DNA from: Microvirga lotononidis
GTDB taxonomy: Bacteria; Pseudomonadota; Alphaproteobacteria; Rhizobiales; Beijerinckiaceae
Direction of reading: 5' to 3'
Length of the DNA stretch: 64,000 bases
Assembly: GCF_034627025.1 (NCBI RefSeq)
Contig: NZ_CP141048.1
Coordinates: forward strand, 1,314,001-1,378,000
Both the position numbers and the translations under genes were made by a program. This document shows, one piece after another, positions 9,577 through 18,579 of this stretch; position 1 is the first letter of the stretch; every line of letters begins with the position of its first letter. The notes below the pieces were generated by a model. The model was not told where the DNA came from, ran no database searches, and saw nothing but the letters and a program-made list of their open reading frames with translations.

Positions 9577-10527
9577 ATGAAAGCAACGGTACTGAAGATC
9601 GCCATGGCGGCAGGCCTCATGGCCGGCGTCGCCACCGGCGCGATGGCACAGCAGAAGAACGTGACGATCGGCGTCTCGATCCCGGCCGCGACCCATGGCT
9701 GGACCGGCGGCGTCGTCTACCATGCGCAGGAAACCGCTAAGCTTCTCGAAAAGGGTTATCCGGGCCTCAAGGTCATCGTGAAAACCTCTCCGGACGGCGC
9801 ATCGCAGGCGAACGCCCTCGACGACCTGACGTCGCAGAAGGTCGACGCGCTGGTGGTTCTGCCCTTCAACTCCGACGAGCTGACGAACCCCGTCCGCGAG
9901 ATCAAGAAGCGCGGCACCTTCATCACCGTGGTCGATCGCGGCCTCAAGGATCCGTCGATCCAGGACATCTACGTCGCCGGCAACAATCCGGAATTCGGCC
10001 GCGTCGCCGGAAAGTACTTCGTGGACAACCTGAAGCAGGGCAACGTCGTCGTCTTCCGCGGCATCCCGACCGTCATCGACGAGGAGCGCGTCTCCAACTT
10101 CGAGAAGGCTCTCGAAGGCTCGGGCGTGAAGGTGATCGACAAGCAATACGCCAACTGGAACCGGGACGACGCCTTCAAGGTGATGCAGGACTTCCTGTCC
10201 AAGCACCCGAAGATCGACGCGGTCTGGGCTTCGGACGACGACATGGCGCTCGGCATCATGGAAGCGATCCGTCAGGCCAAGCGCGAAGACATCAAGTTTG
10301 TGCTCGGCGGCGCCGGCATGAAGGACATGATCAAGAAGGTGATGGACGGCGACAAGATGATCCCCGCCGACGTCTCCTATCCGCCGTCGATGATCTCCAC
10401 CGCCATGGGCGTCACCGCGGCGCACTTCTACAGCAACGCGCCCATGCGCGGAACCTACGTGCTCAACGCCCAGCTGATCACGAAGGACAACGCCAAGGAC
10501 CACTACTTCCCGAAGTCGCCATTCTAA
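9577..10527 (+). CDS. Sugar ABC transporter substrate-binding protein (RbsB-type)
   Basis: A 316-residue periplasmic protein with a clear signal peptide (KIAMAAGLMAGVATGAMAQQ) and the type I periplasmic-binding fold of the RbsB family: VTIGVSIPAATHGWTGGVVYHAQ, then the hinge-region VVDRGL and the VWASDDDMALGIMEAI segment. The ribosome binding site is CAGGGAGG. It captures the sugar for the two genes upstream. Sequence features resemble pentose/polyol binders as much as hexose binders, so the ligand is left open. It is followed by two long hairpins before the next gene. Confidence 0.94.
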   Translation: MKATVLKIAMAAGLMAGVATGAMAQQKNVTIGVSIPAATHGWTGGVVYHAQETAKLLEKGYPGLKVIVKTSPDGASQANALDDLTSQKVDALVVLPFNSDELTNPVREIKKRGTFITVVDRGLKDPSIQDIYVAGNNPEFGRVAGKYFVDNLKQGNVVVFRGIPTVIDEERVSNFEKALEGSGVKVIDKQYANWNRDDAFKVMQDFLSKHPKIDAVWASDDDMALGIMEAIRQAKREDIKFVLGGAGMKDMIKKVMDGDKMIPADVSYPPSMISTAMGVTAAHFYSNAPMRGTYVLNAQLITKDNAKDHYFPKSPF

Positions 10528-10542
10528 GCGAACCGCGCGGCT

Positions 10543-10606
10543 CTCGCCTCTTCCATCAGGAAGAGGCGAGGCAACGGCAAGCTGCGCGATCCGCGTGCAG
10601 CTTGCC
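10543..10606 (+). other. Two consecutive stem-loops after the binding-protein gene
   Basis: Hairpin one has a perfect 12-bp stem (CTCGCCTCTTCC / GGAAGAGGCGAG) with an ATCA loop at 10543-10570. Hairpin two has 10-bp arms GGCAAGCTGC (10576-10585) and GCAGCTTGCC (10597-10606). Neither has a T tract, so they are more likely transcript-stabilising or partly terminating structures than full terminators. Confidence 0.7.
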
Positions 10607-10651
10607 CTTGCCGATTTTCGCCCTCGCTCACGCCACCTCGGGAGTTCATCC

Positions 10652-11713
10652 ATGAAGACCATGAAGGGCCCTGGCCTTTTCCTTGCGCAATTCGCAGGCG
10701 ACGAGGCTCCGTTCAACTCGCTCGACGCCATCTGCCGCTGGGCCGCTTCCCTCGGCTACAAGGGTGTGCAGATTCCCACCTTCGACCCGCGCCTGTTCGA
10801 CCTCAAGAAAGCTGCGGAATCGGACGCCTATTGCGACGAGATCGCCGGGATCGTGCGCTCGCACGGCATGGAGATCACGGAACTCTCCACCCACCTGCAG
10901 GGCCAGCTCGTCGCGGTGCATCCCGCCTATGACGAGGCCTTCGACGGGTTCGCGGCCCCTGAGGTGCGCGGCAATCCGAAAGCCAGGCAGGAATGGGCGG
11001 TGAACCAGATGCTCATGGCGGCCAAGGCCTCGAAGCGCCTGGGCTTGAATGCCAGCGTCACCTTCTCGGGCGCGCTCGCCTGGCCCTTCATGTATCCCTG
11101 GCCGCAGCGCCCGGCCGGTCTCGTCGAGACCGCCTTCGAGGAGCTGGGACGGCGGTGGAAACCCATTCTCGATGCCTATGAAGATGCGGGTTGCAACGTC
11201 TGCTACGAGATTCATCCCGGCGAGGACATTCACGACGGCGCCACCTTCGAGCGCTTCGTCGACGCTGTCGGGGAACATCGCCGCGCCTGCATCAACTACG
11301 ACCCGAGCCACTTCCTGCTGCAGCAGCTCGATTACGTGGCCTTCATCGATCTCTATCACGAGCGCATCAAGGCGTTCCACGCCAAGGACGCGGAGTTCAA
11401 CCCGTCCGGACGCGTCGGCGTCTATGGCGGCTACGAGAGCTGGATCAACCGCGCCGGACGCTTCCGCTCGCTCGGCGACGGGCAGGTGGATTTCAACGCC
11501 ATCTTCTCCAAGCTCGCGCAGTACGATTACGATTCCTGGGCCGTGCTGGAATGGGAATGTGCGTTGAAGCATCCCGAGGACGGCGCGCGCGAAGGCGCGG
11601 AATTCATCAAGGCGCACATTATCCGCGTGACGGAAAAGGCGTTCGACGATTTCGCCGCGGGCGGAACGGACGAAGCCGCGAACCGCCGGATGCTCGGCAT
11701 CGACGTCGGCTAG
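10652..11713 (+). CDS. Sugar phosphate isomerase/epimerase-like TIM-barrel enzyme
   Basis: A 353-residue protein of the xylose-isomerase-like TIM barrel superfamily. Probable divalent-metal ligands are the Glu in CYEIHPGEDIHD, the Asp/His in NYDPSHF, the His/Asp in FHAKDAEF and the Glu in VLEWECALKH, in the usual order along the barrel. ATG 10652 follows CGGGAG; the longer upstream reading has no ribosome binding site. It sits between the sugar binder and a Gfo/Idh/MocA dehydrogenase. That pairing is often seen where sugars are oxidised and then isomerised, or cleaved through a keto intermediate. Exact reaction unknown. Confidence 0.9.
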   Translation: MKTMKGPGLFLAQFAGDEAPFNSLDAICRWAASLGYKGVQIPTFDPRLFDLKKAAESDAYCDEIAGIVRSHGMEITELSTHLQGQLVAVHPAYDEAFDGFAAPEVRGNPKARQEWAVNQMLMAAKASKRLGLNASVTFSGALAWPFMYPWPQRPAGLVETAFEELGRRWKPILDAYEDAGCNVCYEIHPGEDIHDGATFERFVDAVGEHRRACINYDPSHFLLQQLDYVAFIDLYHERIKAFHAKDAEFNPSGRVGVYGGYESWINRAGRFRSLGDGQVDFNAIFSKLAQYDYDSWAVLEWECALKHPEDGAREGAEFIKAHIIRVTEKAFDDFAAGGTDEAANRRMLGIDVG

Positions 11714-11730
11714 GCGAAAAGGGGGCACAT

Positions 11731-12906
11731 ATGACGATTGCAGGATCACCGGATCAGAAGCTGAACCGCCGCTTGCGCCTCGGCATGGTCGGCGGCGGGC
11801 GCGGCGCCTTCATCGGCGCCGTGCACCGCATCGCCGCCCGCCTCGACGACCGGTGGGAGCTGGTGGCGGGCGCACTCTCGTCGGATCCGGAACGGGCGAA
11901 GGCTTCGGGCGAGGACCTGCTCCTGAAGCCGGACCGCATCTATGGCGACTTCGACGAGATGGCCCGCCGCGAGCGGCGGCTGAAGGACGGCATCGATGCG
12001 GTCGCGATCGTGACGCCGAACCACGCCCACGCGGCGGCCGCGCGTGCCTTTCTCAAGGCCGGTATCCACGTGATCTGCGACAAGCCGCTCACGACCACGC
12101 GACGCGAAGCGGACCAGCTCGCCAAGCTCGCGCGCGAATCCGGCCTCATCTTCGCGGTCACGCACAACTACACGGGTTATCCACTGGTACGGCAGGCCCG
12201 CGCCATGGTGCAGGCGGGCGAACTCGGGGCGATCCGGGTGGTGCAGGTGGAATACGCGCAGGACTGGCTCGCCACGCGCATGGAGGAAACCGGCAGCAAG
12301 CAGGCGGAATGGCGCACGGACCCCGCGCGCTCCGGTCCCGCCGGCGCAGTCGGCGACATCGGCACGCACGCCTTCAATCTCGCCGAGTTCATTGCCGGCG
12401 ACGAGGTCACGTCCCTGGCGGCGGAGCTGCACACCTTCGTGGAGGGTCGCAGGCTCGACGACAACGCCCACATGATGCTGCGCTTCGCGTCGGGCGCGAA
12501 AGGCATGCTCTGGTGCAGCCAGGTGGCGGCAGGACTCGAGAACGGCCTGAAGATCCGCATCTATGGCGAGAAGGCCGGACTCGAATGGCACCAGGAGAAC
12601 CCCAACTATCTCACCTTCTCGCCCCTGGGCGAGCCGCCGCGCACGATCCGCCGCAACGGCTACGGGGCCGATGAGGTCTCCCGCGCGGCATCGCGCATTC
12701 CGGGCGGGCATCCGGAAGGATATCTCGAAGGCTTCGCGCAGCTCTACACGGACGTGGCCGAACAGATCGCCGCCCGGATGGAGAACCGCGAGCCCAATCC
12801 CTTCTCGCTCCAGGTGCCGACCGTGGAGCACGGTGTGCGCGGCGTGCGCTTCATCGAGGCGGCGGTGCGCTCGTCGCAGCGCAAGGCCGCCTGGGTCGAT
12901 CTTTAG
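11731..12906 (+). CDS. Gfo/Idh/MocA-family oxidoreductase
   Basis: A 391-residue NAD(P)-dependent dehydrogenase. The Rossmann part begins LRLGMVGGGRGAFIG, the family motif with catalytic Lys is in VICDKPLTTT (about residue 118), and the C-terminal alpha/beta domain contains the active-site stretch VGDIGTHAFNLAEF. AAAAGGGGG precedes the ATG. The gene follows the TIM-barrel gene by 17 bases in the same operon. It probably oxidises the imported sugar or the product of that enzyme. Levoglucosan, 3-keto-glycoside and inositol-type pathways all use such pairs; the sequence does not choose between them. Confidence 0.92.
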   Translation: MTIAGSPDQKLNRRLRLGMVGGGRGAFIGAVHRIAARLDDRWELVAGALSSDPERAKASGEDLLLKPDRIYGDFDEMARRERRLKDGIDAVAIVTPNHAHAAAARAFLKAGIHVICDKPLTTTRREADQLAKLARESGLIFAVTHNYTGYPLVRQARAMVQAGELGAIRVVQVEYAQDWLATRMEETGSKQAEWRTDPARSGPAGAVGDIGTHAFNLAEFIAGDEVTSLAAELHTFVEGRRLDDNAHMMLRFASGAKGMLWCSQVAAGLENGLKIRIYGEKAGLEWHQENPNYLTFSPLGEPPRTIRRNGYGADEVSRAASRIPGGHPEGYLEGFAQLYTDVAEQIAARMENREPNPFSLQVPTVEHGVRGVRFIEAAVRSSQRKAAWVDL

Positions 12907-12917
12907 ACGGGGAACAA

Positions 12918-12938
12918 GGGGCCGGCTTCACCGGCCCC
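12918..12938 (+). terminator. Strong hairpin at the end of the sugar operon
   Basis: Perfect 8-bp GC stem GGGGCCGG / CCGGCCCC with a CTTCA loop, 12 bases after the stop codon of the dehydrogenase. There is no proper T tract (the following bases are CGCCCCTCTTCCC), so its efficiency as an intrinsic terminator is uncertain. Confidence 0.5.
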
Positions 12939-12971
12939 CGCCCCTCTTCCCTTGAAATCGCCTCCGCAATC

Positions 12972-12988
12972 ATGACGTATAGGGTCAT
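12972..12988. promoter_or_regulatory. Small dyad upstream of the Zur-like gene
   Basis: ATGAC and GTCAT are perfect inverted arms around seven bases, 30 bases before the start codon. The place suits an autoregulatory operator, but it does not resemble the usual AT-rich Fur or Zur box, so the assignment is weak. Confidence 0.3.
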
Positions 12989-13017
12989 CGCCCCTACGCG
13001 GATCAGACGATTTCAAG

Positions 13018-13455
13018 ATGGCTTCCACGCATCACCACAACGGCCTCGAGGACCTGAACGACACCCAGAAGCGGGTGCACCGGATTCTGTGCTCTGCCCA
13101 GAACCCGCTCTCGGCCTACGAGGTCCTCGACAAGATGCGGGCCAAGGGCGCCGTCACGCCCCCGACCGTATACCGGTCTCTCGACAAGCTGATCGAAAAG
13201 GGGCTCGCCCACCGGCTCGAGAGCCTCAATGCCTACGTGGCCTGCAAGCATCCGCACCACGAGCACGACATGGCGGCCTTCGCCATCTGCGAGAGCTGCG
13301 GCCTCGTCAAGGAATTCACCGACCCGCATATCAGCGAACGCCTCTCCCATTGGGGCGACGGCCATGCGTTCCGCACCAAGAAGGTGACGGTCGAGATCCG
13401 CGGTCTGTGCGAGAGCTGCGCAAAGCAAAGCTTATCCTCAGGAACATCGGCCTAA
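13018..13455 (+). CDS. Fur-family regulator, Zur-like
   Basis: A 145-residue metal-dependent repressor. The winged helix is at about residues 10-85, with the recognition segment TPPTVYRSLDKLIEKGLAHRLE. The metal-binding part shows HPHHEHD, then CESCG and a second CESCA, the two CxxC pairs of the structural zinc site. This spacing and the His cluster resemble Zur more than Fur. A Zur would shut off zinc uptake when zinc is sufficient, but no znuABC genes are in the window. No good ribosome binding site is visible before the ATG. Confidence 0.85.
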   Translation: MASTHHHNGLEDLNDTQKRVHRILCSAQNPLSAYEVLDKMRAKGAVTPPTVYRSLDKLIEKGLAHRLESLNAYVACKHPHHEHDMAAFAICESCGLVKEFTDPHISERLSHWGDGHAFRTKKVTVEIRGLCESCAKQSLSSGTSA

Positions 13456-13630
13456 AATTCTACGTTATTTTGTTAGATCACCTCCGAAATCGGCCGTCGT
13501 TTTGTTCAAACGCCCGCTTCCTTTGAGGAATATGCACAGCTGCAAGCCCCTCCAGTAACGATAGCACATTGTCAGCCGGCCATTTTCCCTATATGAATAT
13601 GTAGGTTCCGTAATAACAGGAGTGTGGCTC

Positions 13631-14083
13631 ATGAGCACCAAGGCCCTCAGGAAAGAAGAAGAGGAAAACCTCCTCCGCCGTGCAGACGATCTGTGCCGCC
13701 AGAACAACCTCAGGCTCACGCCGATTCGCGAGCGCGTCTATCGCGAGCTGGTTCAGAGCGGCGGCCCGGTCGGAGCTTACGATCTCGTCGACCGTCTCAG
13801 CAGCGAGAAGAAGCGTCTTGCCCCGGTCACGATCTATCGCGCCCTCGATTTCCTGCGCGATGCCGGTCTCGTCCATCGTCTGGCGACCCAGAACTCCTAC
13901 GTCATTTCCCACGGCCAGCCGGACGTGAACGCGATGAAGATCATGTTCGTCGATTCCAAGACGGGCGAGACCATCGAGGTTCACTCGACCGAGGTCGCGG
14001 AAGCCGTGAAGAAGGCCGCCGAGCAGGCCGGCTTCAAGTCCGTCTCTCCGTTCATGGAAGTCGAGGGCGAGATCGCCCACTGA
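13631..14083 (+). CDS. Fur-family regulator lacking the usual metal-site residues
   Basis: A 150-residue protein with the Fur winged helix intact (RLTPIRERVYRELVQSGGPVGAYDLVDRL, then APVTIYRALDFLRDAGLVHRL). The C-terminal part is unusual. Where Fur proteins have a His-rich HHDH stretch and CxxC, this one reads SYVISHGQPDVNAMKIMFVDSKTGETIEV, with no Cys pair and few His. ATG 13631 is chosen because AGGAG lies nine bases upstream; the ATG-like start nine bases earlier overlaps that site. It follows the Zur-like gene by 175 bases, with its own likely promoter around the AT-rich stretch at 13589-13600. Confidence 0.85.
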   Translation: MSTKALRKEEEENLLRRADDLCRQNNLRLTPIRERVYRELVQSGGPVGAYDLVDRLSSEKKRLAPVTIYRALDFLRDAGLVHRLATQNSYVISHGQPDVNAMKIMFVDSKTGETIEVHSTEVAEAVKKAAEQAGFKSVSPFMEVEGEIAH

Positions 14084-14136
14084 TCGCAGGAAAGGCAGGA
14101 ACGATAGCGGGACCCTGCCTTTCGACCCTCAAACTC

Positions 14137-14163
14137 AAAAGGCCGGGCATTGCCCGGCCTTTT
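14137..14163. terminator. Bidirectional Rho-independent terminator
   Basis: AAAAGGCCGGGC, ATT loop, GCCCGGCCTTTT: an A-tract, a GC stem and a T-tract, symmetric on both strands. It lies between the plus-strand Fur-like gene and the minus-strand RND pump gene and can end transcription from both. Confidence 0.88.
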
Positions 14164-14188
14164 CTTTGTCGTACTGGAGCGGACGGCC

Positions 14189-17100
14189 TTACTCGGCCGC
14201 CAGAGCCTGGCGATGGGGATGCGCCTCCTCCGCCCGGCCGGCCCGCACGGTCTCCTTCGAGATGAAGGTGTAGAACATCGGCACCACGAAGAGCGTGAAG
14301 ATCGTGCCGATCGACATGCCCGATGCGATCACGAGACCCATGGAGAAGCGCGCCGCCGCGCCCGCACCGCTGGCATAGAGCAGCGGCGCGACGCCGAGCA
14401 CCATAGCGGCCGTGGTCATGAGGATCGGGCGGAGACGCACGCGCGCCGCCTCCTCGATGGCTTCACGCTTGTTGACGCCGTGCTTCTCCTTCAGGTCGTT
14501 GGCGAACTCCACCATCAGGATGCCGTGCTTGGTGATCAGACCCACGAGGGTGATCAGACCGACCTGCGTGTAGATGTTCAGCGTCGCGAGACCGAGGTTC
14601 AGGAAGATCATGGCGCCGAACATGGAGAGCGGCACCGACATCATGATGATGAACGGATCGCGGAAGCTCTCGAACTGCGCCGCCAGCACCAGATAGATCA
14701 CGATGACCGCGAGACCGAAGGCGAGGAAAATCGAGCTTCCCTCCTGGATCTCCAGACGCGACTGGCCGGCATAATCCTCGTAGAAGCCTTGGGGCATGAC
14801 CTCCTTGCCGATGGCGCGCAGCGTCGCCAGACCTTCCGACGTGGTCACGCCGGGCAGGGGCAGCGCCGAGACGGTCGCCGAGTTGAGCTGGTTGAACTGC
14901 TCGATCACCGCCGGAGCCGCGTCCGTCTTGATGCTGACGAGCGCGGAGAGCGGAACCATGGATCCGTCCGAGGCCCGCACATAGTACTCCGCCAGGCGCT
15001 CCGGATTCAGGCGGTCCTGCTGCCGGACCTGGCTGACCACGTCGTAGCTCCGGCTGTCGCGGTCGAACTTCGAGATCGGCGCGCCGCCCACGAGAGCGCC
15101 GAGCGTGTTGCCGATCTCCGAGACCGGCACGCCGAGAGCGGCGGCCCGGTCGCGGTCCACCGTGATGCGGGCGCGCGGGGTCTCGTAGGAGATGGAGTTC
15201 TGAACCACGATGAACTTGCCGGACTTCATCGCACGCTGGCGAATCTGCTCGGCCACCTCGTAGGCCTGGGACGAGTCGCCGATGGTCCGCAGCACGTACT
15301 GGACCGGCAGGCCGTCACCGCCACCGGGAAGCGACGGAGGTGCGAAGGCGAAGGCCTGCACGCCCGCATTCTCGTTCAGAAGGTTCTGGATGTCCTGCTT
15401 GGTCGCAGCGCCCTTCTTGTCGCGCTCGCCCCATTCCTTCAGCTTGAAGCCGAAGAAGCCGCCGCCGCCGCCGTCGATGCCGACGATGAGGAAGCTGTCC
15501 TCGATCTCGGGGATCTTCTCGCCCGCTTTCGTGAACTGCTTGGAGAAGGCCTGGGTGTACTCGGCCGTGGCGTATTTCGGCACGTTGACGATGCCGAGAT
15601 AGGCGCCCTGATCCTCTTCCGGCGCGAGCTCGGAGGAGGTCTTGGTGAACAGGAACGCCGTGGTGCCGAGCAGGACCGCGACGATGACCAGGGTCACGCC
15701 GCGATAGTCCAGCGAGCCCTTCAGGCGCCGTCCATACCAGTTCTCGAGCCGCGTAAAGGTGCGGTCCACGAAGGCGGCGAACCGTCCCTGGCCGCCATGC
15801 GCCTTCAGCAGCTTGGAGGACATCATGGGCGAGAGCGTCACCGCGATGATGCCCGAGATAACCACCGCCCCTGCGAGGGTGAATGCGAACTCGCGGAAGA
15901 GCGAGCCGGTCAACCCTTGCGTGAACCCGATCGGCGCGTACACGGCCGCCAGCGTGACCGTCATGGACACGATGGGGAGGAAGATCTCCTTCATGCCCAC
16001 GATGGCGGCATCGACGGGCTTGAGCCCCTCCTCGATGTGGCGGTGGATGTTCTCCAGCACCACGATGGCGTCGTCGACCACGAGGCCGATGGCGAGCACC
16101 ATGGCCAGCAGGGTCAGGAGGTTGATCGAATAGCCGAGCGCATAGAGGAAGAAGCACACGCCGACGAGCGAGAGCGGGATCGTCACGATGGGGATCAGGA
16201 CCGAGCGGAAGGAGCCCAGGAACAGCAGGATCACCACCACGACGATGAGGGCCGCCTCACCGATGGTCTTGAACACTTCCTCGATGGAGGCCGAGATGAA
16301 GTTCGACGCGTCGTAGACGATCTCGACGCTCATGCCCTTCGGCAGGGTCGGGCGGATCGCGTCGATGGCCTTCGTGACTTCGGCCGCCACGGTCAGCGGA
16401 TTGGCCGAGGGCGTCGGCGTGATGCCGATGAAGGTGCCCTGGCTGCCGTTGAAGCTGACGATGGTGTCCGTGCTCTTGGGGCCGAGCTCCACATCCGCCA
16501 CGTCACGCAGGCGCACGACCTGGTCGCCCGCCGAGCGGATCGGCAGCATGCCGAAGGTCTCGGGCGTCTGCAGCGTGGTCTGCATGTCGAGCCGGTAGGC
16601 CACATACTCGCTCTGCGTCTTGCCGGGCGCCGCGAGGAAGTTGTTGGCGTTGATCGCCTGCACGACATCGCCCGCCGTGACGCCGCGAGCCGCCAGGCGC
16701 ACGGGGTCGAGCCAGACGCGCATGGAGAAGTCGCGCCCGCCGAGAATCTCGGCGTTGCCGACGCCGTCGAGCGTCGCGAAGCGCGGCTGCACCACGCGGG
16801 TGAGGAATTCGGAGACCTGCTCCGGATTCATCTCCGTGCTGCCGAAGGTGAGGTACATGAGGGCAAAGCTCTGGCCCGTGCCCTTCATGATCACGGGATC
16901 TTCGGCCTCGGAGGGAAGCTGCGCGCGCACCTGCTGCACCTTCGCGGTGACTTCGGTGAGCGCCGCGTTCGGATCCGTGTTCAGGCGCATGCGCACGGAC
17001 ACGGTGCTGATGCCGAGCCGGCTCTGCGTCGTCACGTAGTCCACGCCTTCCGCGCTGGAGACGGACTTGGCGATGGGCGTGCTGATGAAGCCCTGGATCA

Positions 17101-17272
17101 GATCGGCACTGGCGCCCGTATAGGTCGTCGTGATCGTGATCGTGGTTTCCTCGACCTCAGGATACTGACGGACCTGGAGGCTCATCAGACCCTGCGCGCC
17201 GAGCAGCAGGATCAGGAGGCTCACCACCATCGACAGGACGGGGCGGCGGATGAAAAGTTCGGTGAAACTCAT
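14189..17272 (-). CDS. RND efflux pump, inner-membrane permease (HAE1/AcrB-type)
   Basis: A 1027-residue proton-driven exporter, normal for the family. It starts FTELFIRRPVLSMVVSLLILLLG, the typical first membrane helix, followed by a large periplasmic loop. Further on is the proton-relay signature AIGLVVDDAIVVLENIHRHIEEG with the Asp-Asp pair in TM4, then a second loop and helices TM7-12. It lies nine bases after the adaptor gene in the same operon. No TolC-type outer-membrane gene is nearby, so the pump probably borrows one from elsewhere. Likely substrates are drugs, dyes or lipophilic plant compounds. Confidence 0.95.
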   Translation of the reverse strand: MSFTELFIRRPVLSMVVSLLILLLGAQGLMSLQVRQYPEVEETTITITTTYTGASADLIQGFISTPIAKSVSSAEGVDYVTTQSRLGISTVSVRMRLNTDPNAALTEVTAKVQQVRAQLPSEAEDPVIMKGTGQSFALMYLTFGSTEMNPEQVSEFLTRVVQPRFATLDGVGNAEILGGRDFSMRVWLDPVRLAARGVTAGDVVQAINANNFLAAPGKTQSEYVAYRLDMQTTLQTPETFGMLPIRSAGDQVVRLRDVADVELGPKSTDTIVSFNGSQGTFIGITPTPSANPLTVAAEVTKAIDAIRPTLPKGMSVEIVYDASNFISASIEEVFKTIGEAALIVVVVILLFLGSFRSVLIPIVTIPLSLVGVCFFLYALGYSINLLTLLAMVLAIGLVVDDAIVVLENIHRHIEEGLKPVDAAIVGMKEIFLPIVSMTVTLAAVYAPIGFTQGLTGSLFREFAFTLAGAVVISGIIAVTLSPMMSSKLLKAHGGQGRFAAFVDRTFTRLENWYGRRLKGSLDYRGVTLVIVAVLLGTTAFLFTKTSSELAPEEDQGAYLGIVNVPKYATAEYTQAFSKQFTKAGEKIPEIEDSFLIVGIDGGGGGFFGFKLKEWGERDKKGAATKQDIQNLLNENAGVQAFAFAPPSLPGGGDGLPVQYVLRTIGDSSQAYEVAEQIRQRAMKSGKFIVVQNSISYETPRARITVDRDRAAALGVPVSEIGNTLGALVGGAPISKFDRDSRSYDVVSQVRQQDRLNPERLAEYYVRASDGSMVPLSALVSIKTDAAPAVIEQFNQLNSATVSALPLPGVTTSEGLATLRAIGKEVMPQGFYEDYAGQSRLEIQEGSSIFLAFGLAVIVIYLVLAAQFESFRDPFIIMMSVPLSMFGAMIFLNLGLATLNIYTQVGLITLVGLITKHGILMVEFANDLKEKHGVNKREAIEEAARVRLRPILMTTAAMVLGVAPLLYASGAGAAARFSMGLVIASGMSIGTIFTLFVVPMFYTFISKETVRAGRAEEAHPHRQALAAE

Positions 17273-17281
17273 GGCTTATGC

Positions 17282-18415
17282 CTATTGCCCGCTCGCCAGC
17301 TTGGACGCGTCGAGCTTCGTCACATCAATGGTGTTGTCGATCTTGACCGCCGCGCCGGACTGCAGCTTGTTCTGCCCGGAGGCGACAACCTGCTGACCCG
17401 CATTGACTCCCGAGACGATCTCGAGAGCGCCGCCCCGGCGCCGGCCGGTCTTCACGAAGACCTGCTTGGCCACCAGCACCGGCTTGCCGTCCTTCTGCTC
17501 CTCGTCGATCGTGTACACGTAATCGCCGTAGAGGCTGGCGATCACGGCCGTCTGCGGCACGGTCATGACGTTGGGCTGCTCCGGCAGGATCACCTCCACA
17601 TGGAGGAACTGGCCGGGAAGGATGGCCCCGTCCTTGTTGTCCTCGACGAGAGCCTGGACTGCGACGAGCCGGGTCTTGGGGTCGACGCGCGGGTCCTTGC
17701 CGATGACGCGGCCCTTGAAGGGCAAGTTGCCCTCGGTGGTGCCGAGATGGATCTCCTGGCCGAGCCTGACCTCGCCGGCGCGCTGCTCCGGCACGGTGAA
17801 GTCGACCTTCATCGACGACAGATCCTGGAAGCTCGCAATGACCGTTCCGGGCTGCAGGTACTGTCCGACATCGACCCGCGGAATGCCGATCACGCCCGAG
17901 AAGGGCGCCTTCAGGGCCTTCTGCTCGATGGTCGCCTGCAGGCGCGCCAGACGGGAGCGCGCCGCCGCGAGCAGGGCGCTGGCCTGATCGAGATTGGCTT
18001 CCGTACCGTAACCGCGGGACGAAAGCGTCTTGGCGCGCTCGAAGCTGCTCTCGGCGGTCTTGACGTTCGCCTGAACATCCTGGATGTCCGCGCGCTCGAC
18101 CGAGTCGTCGAGCTGGACGAGGACCTCACCCTGGCGCACGTTCTGGTTCGCCTTGAACTTGATCTCGCTGACGATGCCCGCCGTCTCGAAAGCCAGCTCC
18201 ACGCCGTTGGCGGCCTTGGCCGTGCCGATGGCGCTGATGCTCGGCGTCCAGGTCTTGGCCTCGACCTTGGCGGCCGAGATCACCTGCGGCGGCTGCTGCA
18301 TGGTGGCGAAAAACTGGGTGATCATCTTGTCGCGGAAGAAGTTGAACCAGATCAGGCCGGCGCAAAGTCCGATTGCAAGAATAAAGACGAGAGCAACTAC
18401 GATGCGCCGTTTCAT
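17282..18415 (-). CDS. RND efflux periplasmic adaptor (membrane fusion protein)
   Basis: A 377-residue protein with an N-terminal membrane anchor (VVALVFILAIGLCAGLIWFNFF). It has the adaptor layout: a biotinyl-lipoyl half-motif (FKANQNVRQGEVLVQLDDS), an alpha-hairpin coiled coil (about residues 105-170), the returning lipoyl half (APFSGVIGIPRVDVGQYLQPGT) and beta-barrel and membrane-proximal domains. It links the pump to an outer-membrane channel. ATG 18415 is chosen over 18565 because the anchor begins there and the longer N-terminus lacks sense. First gene of a two-gene operon divergent from a TetR gene. Confidence 0.92.
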   Translation of the reverse strand: MKRRIVVALVFILAIGLCAGLIWFNFFRDKMITQFFATMQQPPQVISAAKVEAKTWTPSISAIGTAKAANGVELAFETAGIVSEIKFKANQNVRQGEVLVQLDDSVERADIQDVQANVKTAESSFERAKTLSSRGYGTEANLDQASALLAAARSRLARLQATIEQKALKAPFSGVIGIPRVDVGQYLQPGTVIASFQDLSSMKVDFTVPEQRAGEVRLGQEIHLGTTEGNLPFKGRVIGKDPRVDPKTRLVAVQALVEDNKDGAILPGQFLHVEVILPEQPNVMTVPQTAVIASLYGDYVYTIDEEQKDGKPVLVAKQVFVKTGRRRGGALEIVSGVNAGQQVVASGQNKLQSGAAVKIDNTIDVTKLDASKLASGQ

Positions 18416-18522
18416 AGGCTTTTTCCGAGAGTTAGGGCTCCTTCCCGAGAGCCCTGTACGACTATGGTGGGTGCGGCAACAGCGTACTTTACCTTGACGC
18501 CCATGCCGTGAGAGGGAATTTA

Positions 18523-18542
18523 TATACCGGCTGGACGGTTTA
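18523..18542. promoter_or_regulatory. TetR-type operator between the efflux operon and its regulator
   Basis: TATACCG, GCTGGA, CGGTTTA: 7-bp arms with one mismatch around six bases, a form common for TetR operators of RND pumps. It overlaps an AT-rich -10-like TTATAT. A second perfect dyad, GTGCG-TCGG-CGCAC, follows at 18550-18563, close to the tetR start. Confidence 0.6.
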
Positions 18543-18579
18543 GTTGCAAGTGCGTCGGCGCACAAGACAAGAGATGTAG

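Noticed and set aside
14150..18511. A 1453-codon plus-strand open frame, the longest in the window
   Set aside because: It is antisense to the RND pump and adaptor. The translation is a His/Arg/Asp/Gly-rich low-complexity string typical of the shadow of high-GC genes, while both minus-strand proteins are complete and conserved.
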